Source: Chitinophaga pinensis (GTDB lineage: Bacteria > Bacteroidota > Bacteroidia > Chitinophagales > UBA10324). Taken from it: a DNA stretch of 55,080 nucleotides. A model generated the notes under the pieces. That model was given only the letters and a program-made list of their open reading frames with translations. It searched no databases and was not told the origin of the DNA. Shown one piece after another: positions 1-7,822 of this stretch (position 1 is the first letter of the stretch; every line of letters starts with the position of its first letter). The position numbers and the translations under genes were made by a program. The stretch lies in the NCBI GenBank assembly GCA_945903305.1, contig CAMDOA010000013.1:1-55080 (forward strand), in the 5' to 3' direction.

Positions 1-1573
1 CCTTGCCGCGCACCTGGTACACATAAAATTCATTGCGATAGTTGTCGCATTTCTTTTTCCATTCGGCAATTAATTTTTTCACTTGCCCATCCAAACGCAA
101 ATCATTTTCAGCATACAATTCTTCCAACTGCGTTTTCAGTTTTTCCTTGTCACTGATTTTTGAAGAAGAAAGTGTGTCAATGGTTTGGCGGATGCTGTGC
201 AACTCTTGTGCGATTTTACTTTGGTTCAAACTCCATTTGTCATACGCACGATTGTTCTCCGAAATTTCACTCAGGTAACGAATGCGCGCAGGCGGAATGA
301 TGTAAATTTTTTCGCTCATCTCCTCCGATGATTCGAAGTGGGAAGAAAGTTTGGAAGAAGTTTTCTCCGCAATCTTATCCATCACCGCGCGATACAAACT
401 ATTCATGCCCGGGTCGTTGAACTGCGAAGCGATGGTGCCGAACACCGGAATTTTTTCATCCGCAATTTCGAACAGCTGATGATTGCGTTTGTATTGTTTT
501 TTCACATCTCGAATGGCATCAAGCGCGCCGCGCTTATCGAATTTGTTGAGCGCAATGATGTCGGCGAAATCGAGCATGTCAATTTTTTCCAGTTGCGATG
601 CCGCACCATATTCAGGAGTCATCACATACAAACTCACATCGCTGTGGTCGGTGATTTCAGTATCGCTTTGTCCGATGCCCGAAGTTTCGAGAATGATTAA
701 ATCATAACCTGCAGCTTTCACAATGTCGAGTGCTTCCTTCACATATTTCGACAACGCAAGATTCGATTGACGAGTTGCAAGCGAGCGCATATACACCCGC
801 GGATTGTTAATGCTGTTCATGCGGATTCTGTCGCCAAGCAATGCACCGCCTGTTTTCCGTTTCGACGGGTCAACAGAAATAATTGCAATGGTTTTGTCTT
901 TAAAGTCAATCAAAAATCTTCTAACCAGCTCATCAACGAGAGATGATTTTCCTGCGCCGCCTGTTCCAGTAATTCCGAGAACGGGAGTCTTAACTGATTT
1001 TGCTTTCTGATGAACTTTAGTCAATGCGGGCTTCGCCACATCCGGAAAATTTTCTGCTGAAGAAATCAAGCGCGCAATGGAATGTGGGTGCTTTGCATCG
1101 AGATTATTTATTTCTCCATTGAGAATTTCACCCGTTGCAAAATCACACTGTTGCAACAAATCATTTATCATTCCCTGCAATCCCATTGAGCGGCCATCAT
1201 CCGGATGATAAATCCGTGTGATGCCATAATCATGTAAGTCAGCAATTTCAGAAGGAAGAATAGTGCCGCCGCCGCCGCCGAAAATTTTTATGTGACCGCA
1301 ACCATTTTCCTTCAGCATGTCGTGCATGTATTTGAAGAACTCGTTGTGCCCGCCCTGGTAACTCGTAATCGCAATCGCCTGTGCATCTTCCTGAATGGCG
1401 CAGTCCACAATTTCTTTCACACTCCGGTCGTGCCCGAGGTGAATCACCTCCGCACCGCTCGCCTGAATAATGCGGCGCATAATATTTATCGCAGCATCGT
1501 GTCCATCGAACAGCGATGCCGCAGTCACAATTCTGATTTTGTTTTTGGGTTTATAAACTTCCGTTGGTTTCAT
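1..1573 (-). CDS. icmF: Fused isobutyryl-CoA mutase IcmF, N-terminal 524 residues (gene runs off the left edge)
   Basis: This adenosylcobalamin-dependent mutase interconverts isobutyryl-CoA and n-butyryl-CoA. It carries its own G-protein chaperone between the cofactor and substrate domains. Reading leftward from the ATG at 1573, residues 15-145 are the B12-binding domain, with DGHDAA at 23-28 and a five-glycine loop at 99-103. Residues 196-400 are a MeaB-like GTPase with Walker A GTGGAGKS at 203-210, followed by a [16 protein letters not shown] segment and an NKFD base-recognition motif. The linker before the substrate domain follows, and the frame is still open at base 1. The family is about 1,100 residues long, so roughly half is missing here. 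The domain order separates it from stand-alone methylmalonyl-CoA mutase subunits, where the G protein is a different polypeptide. The gene diverges from the next one across 116 bases. Base composition is visibly more GC-rich than most of the window. Confidence 0.95.
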   Translation of the reverse strand, partial: MKPTEVYKPKNKIRIVTAASLFDGHDAAINIMRRIIQASGAEVIHLGHDRSVKEIVDCAIQEDAQAIAITSYQGGHNEFFKYMHDMLKENGCGHIKIFGGGGGTILPSEIADLHDYGITRIYHPDDGRSMGLQGMINDLLQQCDFATGEILNGEINNLDAKHPHSIARLISSAENFPDVAKPALTKVHQKAKSVKTPVLGITGTGGAGKSSLVDELVRRFLIDFKDKTIAIISVDPSKRKTGGALLGDRIRMNSINNPRVYMRSLATRQSNLALSKYVKEALDIVKAAGYDLIILETSGIGQSDTEITDHSDVSLYVMTPEYGAASQLEKIDMLDFADIIALNKFDKRGALDAIRDVKKQYKRNHQLFEIADEKIPVFGTIASQFNDPGMNSLYRAVMDKIAEKTSSKLSSHFESSEEMSEKIYIIPPARIRYLSEISENNRAYDKWSLNQSKIAQELHSIRQTIDTLSSSKISDKEKLKTQLEELYAENDLRLDGQVKKLIAEWKKKCDNYRNEFYVYQVRGK

Positions 1574-1663
1574 GCAATGCTAAAATTTTCAGCAGCGAAA
1601 ATACGAGGGAGCGGGGCATTAAGTATGTAGTTAGTGGAAAGAGATTCTTTCTACTCAAAAAAT

Positions 1664-1671
1664 TATATTTG
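1664..1671 (+). promoter_or_regulatory. Candidate -7 element TATATTTG ahead of the delta-60 repeat gene
   Basis: TATATTTG fits the Bacteroidota -7 consensus TAnnTTTG exactly and lies 18 bases before the ATG at 1690. I see no convincing TTTG about 19 bases upstream, so the call rests on one box. Confidence 0.4.
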
Positions 1672-1689
1672 AACTTCTAAAAATTTTTA

Positions 1690-3621
1690 ATGCAAAAGAA
1701 TTTTTCAATTTTCATTCTCTCCATTTCAATTCTTCTGATTGAATTCATTCCAACAAAAACATTTGCCCAAGCCGGCAACTTAGATTCCTCGTTTCACTTT
1801 GATGGAATAACCGGCCTTACATACTGGGATACTTATGGCGATACACGCGCACAATCCATCGCCATTCAGATGGATGGAAAAATAGTTGTTGCCGGGTTTC
1901 ATAAAACAGGCACCTACTACGCTTTTGCATTAGCAAGGTATAAAACAGACGGCACGCTTGATTCAACTTTTCATTCAGATGGTTTGGTAACCACCGGCTT
2001 TTATGCATCCGACAGTAAAGCGTATAGTGTCGCCATTCAGCCCGATGGAAAAATTGTGGCTACAGGTTATTGTTATCACACTGTTTATGGTCAAAATGTT
2101 TTTGCGGTAGCGCGTTACAATACTGATGGAACGCTCGATGCTACTTTCAATATAGATGGAATGGCATTCGCCAATTTCGGTTCCGGCGATCAAAATGCAT
2201 ATGGAGTTGCTGTGCAGGCAGACGGAAAAATAGTGGTAGCAGGTACCGGAACTTTTAATCCGACTCCGGTAGATAATTATATCTGTGTGGCGCGGTTCAC
2301 CTCTACCGGGTCACTTGATTTAACTTTTTCAGGCAATGGTTTATTCTCTGCCTTAACATCAGGTGCCGGATACGATTCATATGCATTTGATGTAGAGATT
2401 CAACTCAATCAGAAAATTTTAATTGCCGGAAGTATTACTTCTGCCACAGGAACCAAGATTGCAATTCTCAGATTAGATGCTACCGGAAATTTTGATAATT
2501 CTTTTGATGCAAATGGTGTGGTTACAGCTCAAATCAATAACATAAGCTCTGGTGCAAACAGAATGTGTCTGCAACCCGACCAGAAAATATTGGTTGTTGG
2601 TGGTTCAAATAATAAACAGATGGTAATGCGCTTCAACACCAACGGCTCCATCGACAGCACTTTTGATGCAGATGGATATGTTCTCATTGATTATGGCTCC
2701 ACATCCAACAACGGGTACGACATTGCACTGGCGCCCGATGGAAAAATTATTCCGGCAGGCATAATGAATCCCGGTGGAGGAAATTATGATTTTGCTTTAT
2801 CACGGCTTAATACTGACGGAAGTTTTGATTTATCATTCAGCGGCGATGGAAAAATGACTCTCTCACTTTCAACCCTTGACGATTGGTGCTATGGAGTTGC
2901 TGTACAAAGTGATGGAAAAATTGTGGCTACTGGTCATAGTGTAAGTGCCAATCTTGAAGGAAGTTTTAAAACTGTTCGCATCATTAGTTGCGCCACTACA
3001 TTCTCCACTGAAACTGCCTCTGAATGTCTTCAATATTATTGGGATCAAACACAGCAAACATTAACTGCAAGCGGCAACTACTATGTCACTTATCCGAATG
3101 CCGAAGGCTGCGATTCCATTATCACATTGAACTTAACCATTTATCAATTACCTAATGTCAGTGTAACACAAACCGGCAATATTTTAACTGCATCGCTATC
3201 AGGCGCAACTTATCAATGGCTCGATTGCAACAACAACAACGACCCGATTCCCGGTGCTACCAATCAAACTTATGTTGCAACTACAAATGGAAGTTATCGT
3301 GTGGAGATTACAAAAAATGGTTGTACTGATTATTCAGTTTGCAAAACAGTAACAGGTGTAGGCATCAATGAATTACCAATTTCAGATTCCGAAATTCAGA
3401 TTTATCCGAATCCAACTTCCGGTTTTATAAATATTCAATCAGAAAATTTGTTGGAGAAAATAACCGTGATGGATATTAGCGGAAGAAAAATATTCGCTGA
3501 AGAAAATATTTCTTCAAAAGAAATTTCAGTGGATCTTTCAGCATTTGCTGAAGGAATTTATTTATTGCAAATAGTGAATGTGAAGGGAGGAATTGTTTTC
3601 TCAAAAATTTTAAAGTATTAA
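1690..3621 (+). CDS. Secreted delta-60 repeat protein (seven repeats) with T9SS type A sorting tail
   Basis: A signal peptide of about 26 residues ends TFA with Gln next. Seven copies of the delta-60 repeat follow, each with a G-x-L/F/I-D-x-x-F-x-x-D/N-G core (for example GTLDSTFHSDG) and a DGKIVVAG-like strand about 35 residues later. They span roughly residues 28-435. Seven regular units would fit a seven-bladed beta-propeller, which is my inference. A cysteine-containing Ig-like segment covers about 435-555. The last 80 residues are a T9SS type A C-terminal domain (IYPNPTSGFINIQ, then GIYLLQIVN and a basic end). The protein is therefore expected to cross the inner membrane by Sec, cross the outer membrane by T9SS, and be released or anchored after tail removal. 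No enzymatic motif is visible. The gene appears monocistronic. Confidence 0.9.
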   Translation: MQKNFSIFILSISILLIEFIPTKTFAQAGNLDSSFHFDGITGLTYWDTYGDTRAQSIAIQMDGKIVVAGFHKTGTYYAFALARYKTDGTLDSTFHSDGLVTTGFYASDSKAYSVAIQPDGKIVATGYCYHTVYGQNVFAVARYNTDGTLDATFNIDGMAFANFGSGDQNAYGVAVQADGKIVVAGTGTFNPTPVDNYICVARFTSTGSLDLTFSGNGLFSALTSGAGYDSYAFDVEIQLNQKILIAGSITSATGTKIAILRLDATGNFDNSFDANGVVTAQINNISSGANRMCLQPDQKILVVGGSNNKQMVMRFNTNGSIDSTFDADGYVLIDYGSTSNNGYDIALAPDGKIIPAGIMNPGGGNYDFALSRLNTDGSFDLSFSGDGKMTLSLSTLDDWCYGVAVQSDGKIVATGHSVSANLEGSFKTVRIISCATTFSTETASECLQYYWDQTQQTLTASGNYYVTYPNAEGCDSIITLNLTIYQLPNVSVTQTGNILTASLSGATYQWLDCNNNNDPIPGATNQTYVATTNGSYRVEITKNGCTDYSVCKTVTGVGINELPISDSEIQIYPNPTSGFINIQSENLLEKITVMDISGRKIFAEENISSKEISVDLSAFAEGIYLLQIVNVKGGIVFSKILKY

Positions 3622-3690
3622 AAAGCGCATTCATTCATTTCGGATTTTTTGTGCATCGTTTTATGGTATTAATATAATGGAGCATTAATC

Positions 3691-4302
3691 ATGAATCATC
3701 TTGCCCACCTAATGCTCGCACGCAACAGCGATGAACTGATGCTGGGTGGTTTTATTGCCGATGCGGTGAAAGGAAAAAAATATCTCGATTATGATAAAGA
3801 GATTTCAAACGGAATTTTGTTGCATCGGTTCATCGATAATTTTACTGATACACACACTGAAGTTTCGGAACTTAAAAAATTACTTCGACCACAGTTTGGT
3901 TTGTTATCAGGCGTGGTGATTGACATGATTTACGATCACATGCTGGCAATGCATTGGAATGAATTCAATACCGACTCATTGGAATCATTTTCACATCATG
4001 CCTATCTCGTATTTGAAAAATATACTTCCAATATGCCGGAGCGAAACCAACAAATGCTCCCTTACATGCGAAAAGAAAACTGGCTGTTGAATTATGCAAC
4101 CATTGCAGGAATAACAAAATCATTTAACGGCATGTCGCGCCGTATCAGAAAAGGTGAATTGCTTTTGCAAGCGCCGCAATTCATTTTGGATAATGAAACT
4201 GTGTTGAAAGAAAGTTTCTTTCGGTTTTATCCTGAGTTGATGAAAGCTTGTGAAGAAGAAAAAACTCGTCTTTATAAATTCTCGTCGCCCGGTTCGAAAT
4301 AA
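3691..4302 (+). CDS. acpH: Acyl carrier protein phosphodiesterase
   Basis: AcpH-family (DUF479) enzymes remove the 4'-phosphopantetheine arm from holo-acyl carrier protein in the cytoplasm. At 203 residues it is close to the E. coli enzyme. The family opening is present (MNHLAHLMLA, then a GGFIADAVKG segment), followed by an all-helical body with conserved His/Asp pairs such as HRFIDNFTDTH and IDMIYDHML, which belong to the HD-like metal site. The ATG at 3691 is the only sensible start. The last 31 bases overlap the 3' end of the convergent glutaminyl cyclase gene on the other strand, so both stop codons lie inside the opposite gene. The assignment is by family resemblance; ACP itself is not encoded nearby. 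Confidence 0.85.
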   Translation: MNHLAHLMLARNSDELMLGGFIADAVKGKKYLDYDKEISNGILLHRFIDNFTDTHTEVSELKKLLRPQFGLLSGVVIDMIYDHMLAMHWNEFNTDSLESFSHHAYLVFEKYTSNMPERNQQMLPYMRKENWLLNYATIAGITKSFNGMSRRIRKGELLLQAPQFILDNETVLKESFFRFYPELMKACEEEKTRLYKFSSPGSK

Positions 4303-5318
4303 ATCATGCGCATTAAAGTTTGACCAACTGCCTTCAGCGTTGCACGGTCAATCACATCCATATTATCCGACTGCATGTGCCAGTGCCCTGCAAATCCATG
4401 TTTTGATTCATGAGTTAAATTGATAATGTCAATAGTTGGAGTACCATTCATCGTATTCACATAATAATGGTCATCAGTAATCGGGTTTGAATTTTCGTTC
4501 ACAAAATAATTTCCGAAGCCAAGTGATTGTGCATGATTCCAGAATTCATTCACCACACTGGGTGCATACTTCATGCTGAATCCCTCTTTCGGAAACCTTG
4601 CATTCACCGCACCAACCATATCCAATAAAATTCCATAGAAAGCACGATAGTTTTTAGTGTGCGGATTTTTTGCCCAGTATTGTGTTCCTAATGCATATTG
4701 ATCTGTTTCATTCCACTTGGTTTCAAATGATGGGGGACCATAATCTTCCACATCTGTAAATAGAATATCAATACCTACATTAGGTTTTGATTTATGAAAC
4801 TGCCGGGCAGCTTCAATTAAAACTGCCACTCCGCTTCCGCCATCATCAGCACCATCAAACTGAATCTTTTGATTTTTTTCATCCTGATCGCTCCATGGTC
4901 TGGTATCCCAATGTGCGAGAAGTAAAATTCTTTTTTTTGCTTTCTGATTAATACTTCCAATTAAATTAATCATTGGTTTTTCGCTACCATCGTAAATTTT
5001 CACATTCGCCTTTTGCACATAAACTGTATCGCAAAATCTTAACAACATTTTTTCTAAATAAGCAGCGCATTGCTGTTGTGCTTTTGTTCCTGGAATGCGA
5101 GGACCAAATTTTACTTGTGCATCACAATATTGATAAGAAGAGTCCGCATCAAATTCAGGAACATGAATTGTTGCAATAGGTTTTAGTTTGGTGGTGTCAA
5201 CCGGAACAGGTTTGGGATTGTTGCATGATGAGCAGGAAGAAAAAAAATGTATTGAAGAAAGAAAAAGCAGTAATAAAATATTTTTTAGTGCTAATAATTT
5301 TTTGAATTCAATAATCAT
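4272..5318 (-). CDS. Glutaminyl-peptide cyclotransferase, M28 family, predicted lipoprotein
   Basis: This zinc enzyme of the M28 fold is expected to convert N-terminal glutamine of exported proteins to pyroglutamate. I place the start at 5318 rather than the in-frame ATG at 5357, because MIIEFKK then leads into a hydrophobic stretch and a lipobox-like FSSC; a membrane-anchored periplasmic protein follows. Visible family motifs in order are AHWDTRPWSD, FDGADDGGSGVAVL (zinc Asp), TDVEDYG (Glu pair region), LGTQYWA, LLDMVGAVNARF, ITDDHYYVN and GHWHMQSDN (zinc His). The LDMVGA, DDH and WH motifs match the bacterial glutaminyl cyclase branch better than plain aminopeptidases. It ends the ABC operon, 14 bases after the stop of the small ORF. 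Many signal peptides in this window leave Gln at +1, which suits the role. Confidence 0.82.
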   Translation of the reverse strand: MIIEFKKLLALKNILLLLFLSSIHFFSSCSSCNNPKPVPVDTTKLKPIATIHVPEFDADSSYQYCDAQVKFGPRIPGTKAQQQCAAYLEKMLLRFCDTVYVQKANVKIYDGSEKPMINLIGSINQKAKKRILLLAHWDTRPWSDQDEKNQKIQFDGADDGGSGVAVLIEAARQFHKSKPNVGIDILFTDVEDYGPPSFETKWNETDQYALGTQYWAKNPHTKNYRAFYGILLDMVGAVNARFPKEGFSMKYAPSVVNEFWNHAQSLGFGNYFVNENSNPITDDHYYVNTMNGTPTIDIINLTHESKHGFAGHWHMQSDNMDVIDRATLKAVGQTLMRMIYFEPGDENL

Positions 5319-5332
5319 ATCGTTAATTTCTT

Positions 5333-5467
5333 CTACTTTTTTTTCGACTTCAACCATTTTGATAAAATTTTTCGCACTTCTGTTTCAGAATAAGCTCGCC
5401 CTTTTTCTGATTGAAGAAGTGCCTTTTCAATTTTATTTACTACAAACTTCTTGTCCATCAATTTCAT
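5333..5467 (-). CDS. Small 44-residue charged protein, translationally coupled to the ABC permease
   Basis: The permease stop TGA (5469-5467) and this ATG (5467-5465) share a base in TGATG, a classic coupling junction. The product runs MKLMDKKFVVNKIEKALLQ, then EKGRAYSETEVRKILSKWL and a lysine tail ending at TAG 5335-5333. An alternative start is the ATG at 5458. The C-terminal pattern G-R-x-Y-S-x-x-E-V-R-K-x-L-x-K-W-L resembles the end of small antitoxins of the RelB/ParD size class found with RelE toxins, but no toxin gene follows; the next gene is the glutaminyl cyclase. It could be an orphan antitoxin-like peptide, a remnant, or a small regulator of the operon. I do not recognise a named family. 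Support comes from the coupled start, the open frame with a plausible amphipathic helix, and the operon position. Confidence 0.55.
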   Translation of the reverse strand: MKLMDKKFVVNKIEKALLQSEKGRAYSETEVRKILSKWLKSKKK

Positions 5468-6783
5468 CAATTGTATTTATAAAAAAGCCACTTCACCACT
5501 TCGCGCAGCGAATTCTTTTTTCCGTACATCAATATTCCGGTGCGATAAATTTTTGCTGCCATCCACACGATTAAAAGAAAACCGACAATGAGCGAAACCA
5601 TGGAAGCAATTACCTGCCACATGGGTGGTTCAAATCCTATTCGCCCGGCCATGACTATGGGGCTGGTGAGGGGAAATATAGAAGCAAAAACAGCAAGCGT
5701 ACTGTGTGGCTCGTTAGGCACATTCATCATAATGAAAAATGAAATAATAACCGGAATGGTAATTATTAAATTCAATGAAGTATCCGGTTCATCACCTGTG
5801 GCTGCACCCACTGCGGCAAACAACGATGCATAAATAAAATAGCCCCCAAGAAAATAAAACAGAAAAATAAATACCATCCACGGAATGTTGATGGTTGAAA
5901 CACTTTCCTGCATTTTTCCATAGGTATCCCACCCTCCCATTTGTTGTTGCATCTGCATTTGGCCACCTGGCATCATCTGCTGTGCTTGTTGCATTTCCTG
6001 AATCTGATTCGAATACATGGAACCTAAAACAAAAAATATCCCGCCAATTAAAATTATCCAGAGCACAAACTGAGTTAATCCAACCATTGCAATGCCAATG
6101 ATTTTTCCCATCATCATTTCGAAAGGTTTTACTGATGAAATAATGACTTCAGCAATGCGGTTATTTTTTTCTTCCAATACACCACGCATCACCATTCCGC
6201 CATAAATAAACATAACGATATATATGATGGTACCCATTATAAATCCGATTCCGCTGGCCAGTCCGGTGTTGCCCGCTTTTTCACCTTGTTCACTTACAAC
6301 TATAGTGTTGAGCGAAACACTTTTACTTAACTGATCAACCAATGTAGGAGAGATATCTATTTTCTCCAGTTTATCTGTTCTGATAATATCAGTAAGCATG
6401 TCTTCAATACCGGATTGAGGTCCAAGACCCAATTGTTCATCAGAAAAATATTCTATGCCCTCCGGCGTATACATGTTAAAATCAGCGGGCACATGAAGAA
6501 TTCCTGAATAACCCTTTTCCTTGAATTGTTTTTTCAGTTCTTCAAATTTTATATCACTGTATGAAAACTCCAGGTGATCTTTGTTCTCTAATTTATTTTT
6601 AAATATTCCTGTTTCATCGGCCACAATTATTTTTTTTGTTTCGCTTGAAACAGAAGACAAAAACATCTGTACTAAAAATATAGAGGCAAAACCAACCGGT
6701 GTTAAAATGGTGGTGATGATGAATAATTTTTTGCGAACACGGGTTACATATTCGCGCTTTATGATGATGAGAATTTTATTCAT
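5467..6783 (-). CDS. ABC-2 type transporter permease (NatB-like)
   Basis: This is the membrane subunit of an ABC exporter. Residues 1-40 give an N-terminal basic stretch and a first membrane helix (RKKLFIITTILTPVG). A periplasmic domain of about 140 residues follows, then five or so more helices including MGTIIYIVMFIYGGMVMRGVLEEK. The EEKNNRIAEVIISSVKPFE segment is the diagnostic loop of the NatB/YhaP branch (ABC2_membrane_3). A Gln/Met-rich loop (QQAQQMMPGGQMQMQQQ) interrupts the helices. The start codon lies inside the end of the ATPase gene (ATGAATAA, 8-base overlap), so the two are coupled and form one transporter. The substrate is unknown; NatAB-type pumps in Firmicutes export sodium, but that cannot be transferred from sequence alone. 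Confidence 0.9.
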   Translation of the reverse strand: MNKILIIIKREYVTRVRKKLFIITTILTPVGFASIFLVQMFLSSVSSETKKIIVADETGIFKNKLENKDHLEFSYSDIKFEELKKQFKEKGYSGILHVPADFNMYTPEGIEYFSDEQLGLGPQSGIEDMLTDIIRTDKLEKIDISPTLVDQLSKSVSLNTIVVSEQGEKAGNTGLASGIGFIMGTIIYIVMFIYGGMVMRGVLEEKNNRIAEVIISSVKPFEMMMGKIIGIAMVGLTQFVLWIILIGGIFFVLGSMYSNQIQEMQQAQQMMPGGQMQMQQQMGGWDTYGKMQESVSTINIPWMVFIFLFYFLGGYFIYASLFAAVGAATGDEPDTSLNLIITIPVIISFFIMMNVPNEPHSTLAVFASIFPLTSPIVMAGRIGFEPPMWQVIASMVSLIVGFLLIVWMAAKIYRTGILMYGKKNSLREVVKWLFYKYN

Positions 6784-7684
6784 GTGTGGTGGTGGTTATT
6801 TGTTGAATAAATATTTCGTTAAGAGAAGGAAGAATTTCATTGAAGCCAATGACATTGCAATCCTGATTAATTAAGGTGCGAAGCAAATCTTTTGGCTGTG
6901 CATCGTCAGCAATTTTCACAATCAGTTCGTGATCGTTGGTTGATTGAACTTTGAAACGGAAATCGCTCATGGCTGGTGCATTGCCTTCATACTTCACCGA
7001 AAAATTATGTTGCCGAAAACGGCGGCGCACTTCATCTACTTTTCCATCCAGAATAATTTTTCCTTTATTGTAAAGAACAATGCTTTCGCATATTTCTTCC
7101 ACCTGCTCCATTCGGTGAGTCGAGAAAATAATGGTAGCTCCTTCATCGCGCAGGCGCATAATTTCATTCTTAATTAAATCGGCATTTACCGGATCCAATC
7201 CACTGAATGGTTCGTCGAGAATAATCAGTTTCGGTTCGTGTACAACAGTGCTTACGAACTGAATTTTTTGTCCCATTCCTTTTGATAATTCTTCCACTCT
7301 TTTGTTCCACCAGTCCTTGATGTTCAAACGCTCCATCCATTCAAAAACTTTTTTCTTCGCATCCTTTGCCGAGAGGCCTTTCAGTTGTGCGAGGTAAACC
7401 AGCTGTTCCCATACTTTCATTTTTTTATATAAGCCACGCTCTTCGGGCATGTATCCCATTTGCGAAGTATGATTCCGTTGCAACATTTCATTGCCAAACA
7501 ATACTTGTCCGTTATCGGGCATAATAATGCTGGTAATCATTCTGATCGTGGTGGTTTTTCCAGAACCGTTGGGGCCCAGCATTCCGAAAATGCTTTGTGC
7601 AGGTACTACAAACGAAACATCATCAACCGCTGCGGTTTTTAAATAAACCTTACTGATGTTTTTCAATTCAACAATATTCGACAT
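6776..7684 (-). CDS. ABC transporter ATP-binding protein (NatA-like)
   Basis: This is the ATPase subunit that pairs with the permease directly downstream. I use the ATG at 7684 (MSNIVELKNISKVY) because the upstream extension to 7759 is hydrophobic and unlike the family. Motifs in order are Walker A GPNGSGKTT, a Q-loop region around MGYMPEERGLYKKM, the ABC signature LSKGMGQKIQ (a slight variant of LSGGQ), Walker B LIILDEPFSGLDP and the switch histidine in FSTHRMEQ. The C-terminal 90 residues are a DUF4162-type extension, common in NatA/Ybh-like ATPases, ending FIQQITTTTHE. It is the first gene of the operon running to 4272. The 138-base gap to the divergent PKD gene must carry promoters for both directions, but I cannot point to a clear box for this one. 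Confidence 0.92.
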   Translation of the reverse strand: MSNIVELKNISKVYLKTAAVDDVSFVVPAQSIFGMLGPNGSGKTTTIRMITSIIMPDNGQVLFGNEMLQRNHTSQMGYMPEERGLYKKMKVWEQLVYLAQLKGLSAKDAKKKVFEWMERLNIKDWWNKRVEELSKGMGQKIQFVSTVVHEPKLIILDEPFSGLDPVNADLIKNEIMRLRDEGATIIFSTHRMEQVEEICESIVLYNKGKIILDGKVDEVRRRFRQHNFSVKYEGNAPAMSDFRFKVQSTNDHELIVKIADDAQPKDLLRTLINQDCNVIGFNEILPSLNEIFIQQITTTTHE

Positions 7685-7822
7685 AGAGAAATTTACAAAT
7701 TGAGGGAGCGAAAGTAATAATTGAACCCTTGGATATTTAACCAAAAACCACAGGTGCAAATTTGTTCCTAAGTTTCAGATATTTATGTAACTTTCCACCA
7801 CAAAAAACAATTTTCCCGAAAG

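Noticed and set aside
1292-1630. Open frame on the plus strand within the icmF region
   Set aside because: It is antisense to the strongly conserved B12 domain and has no family features.
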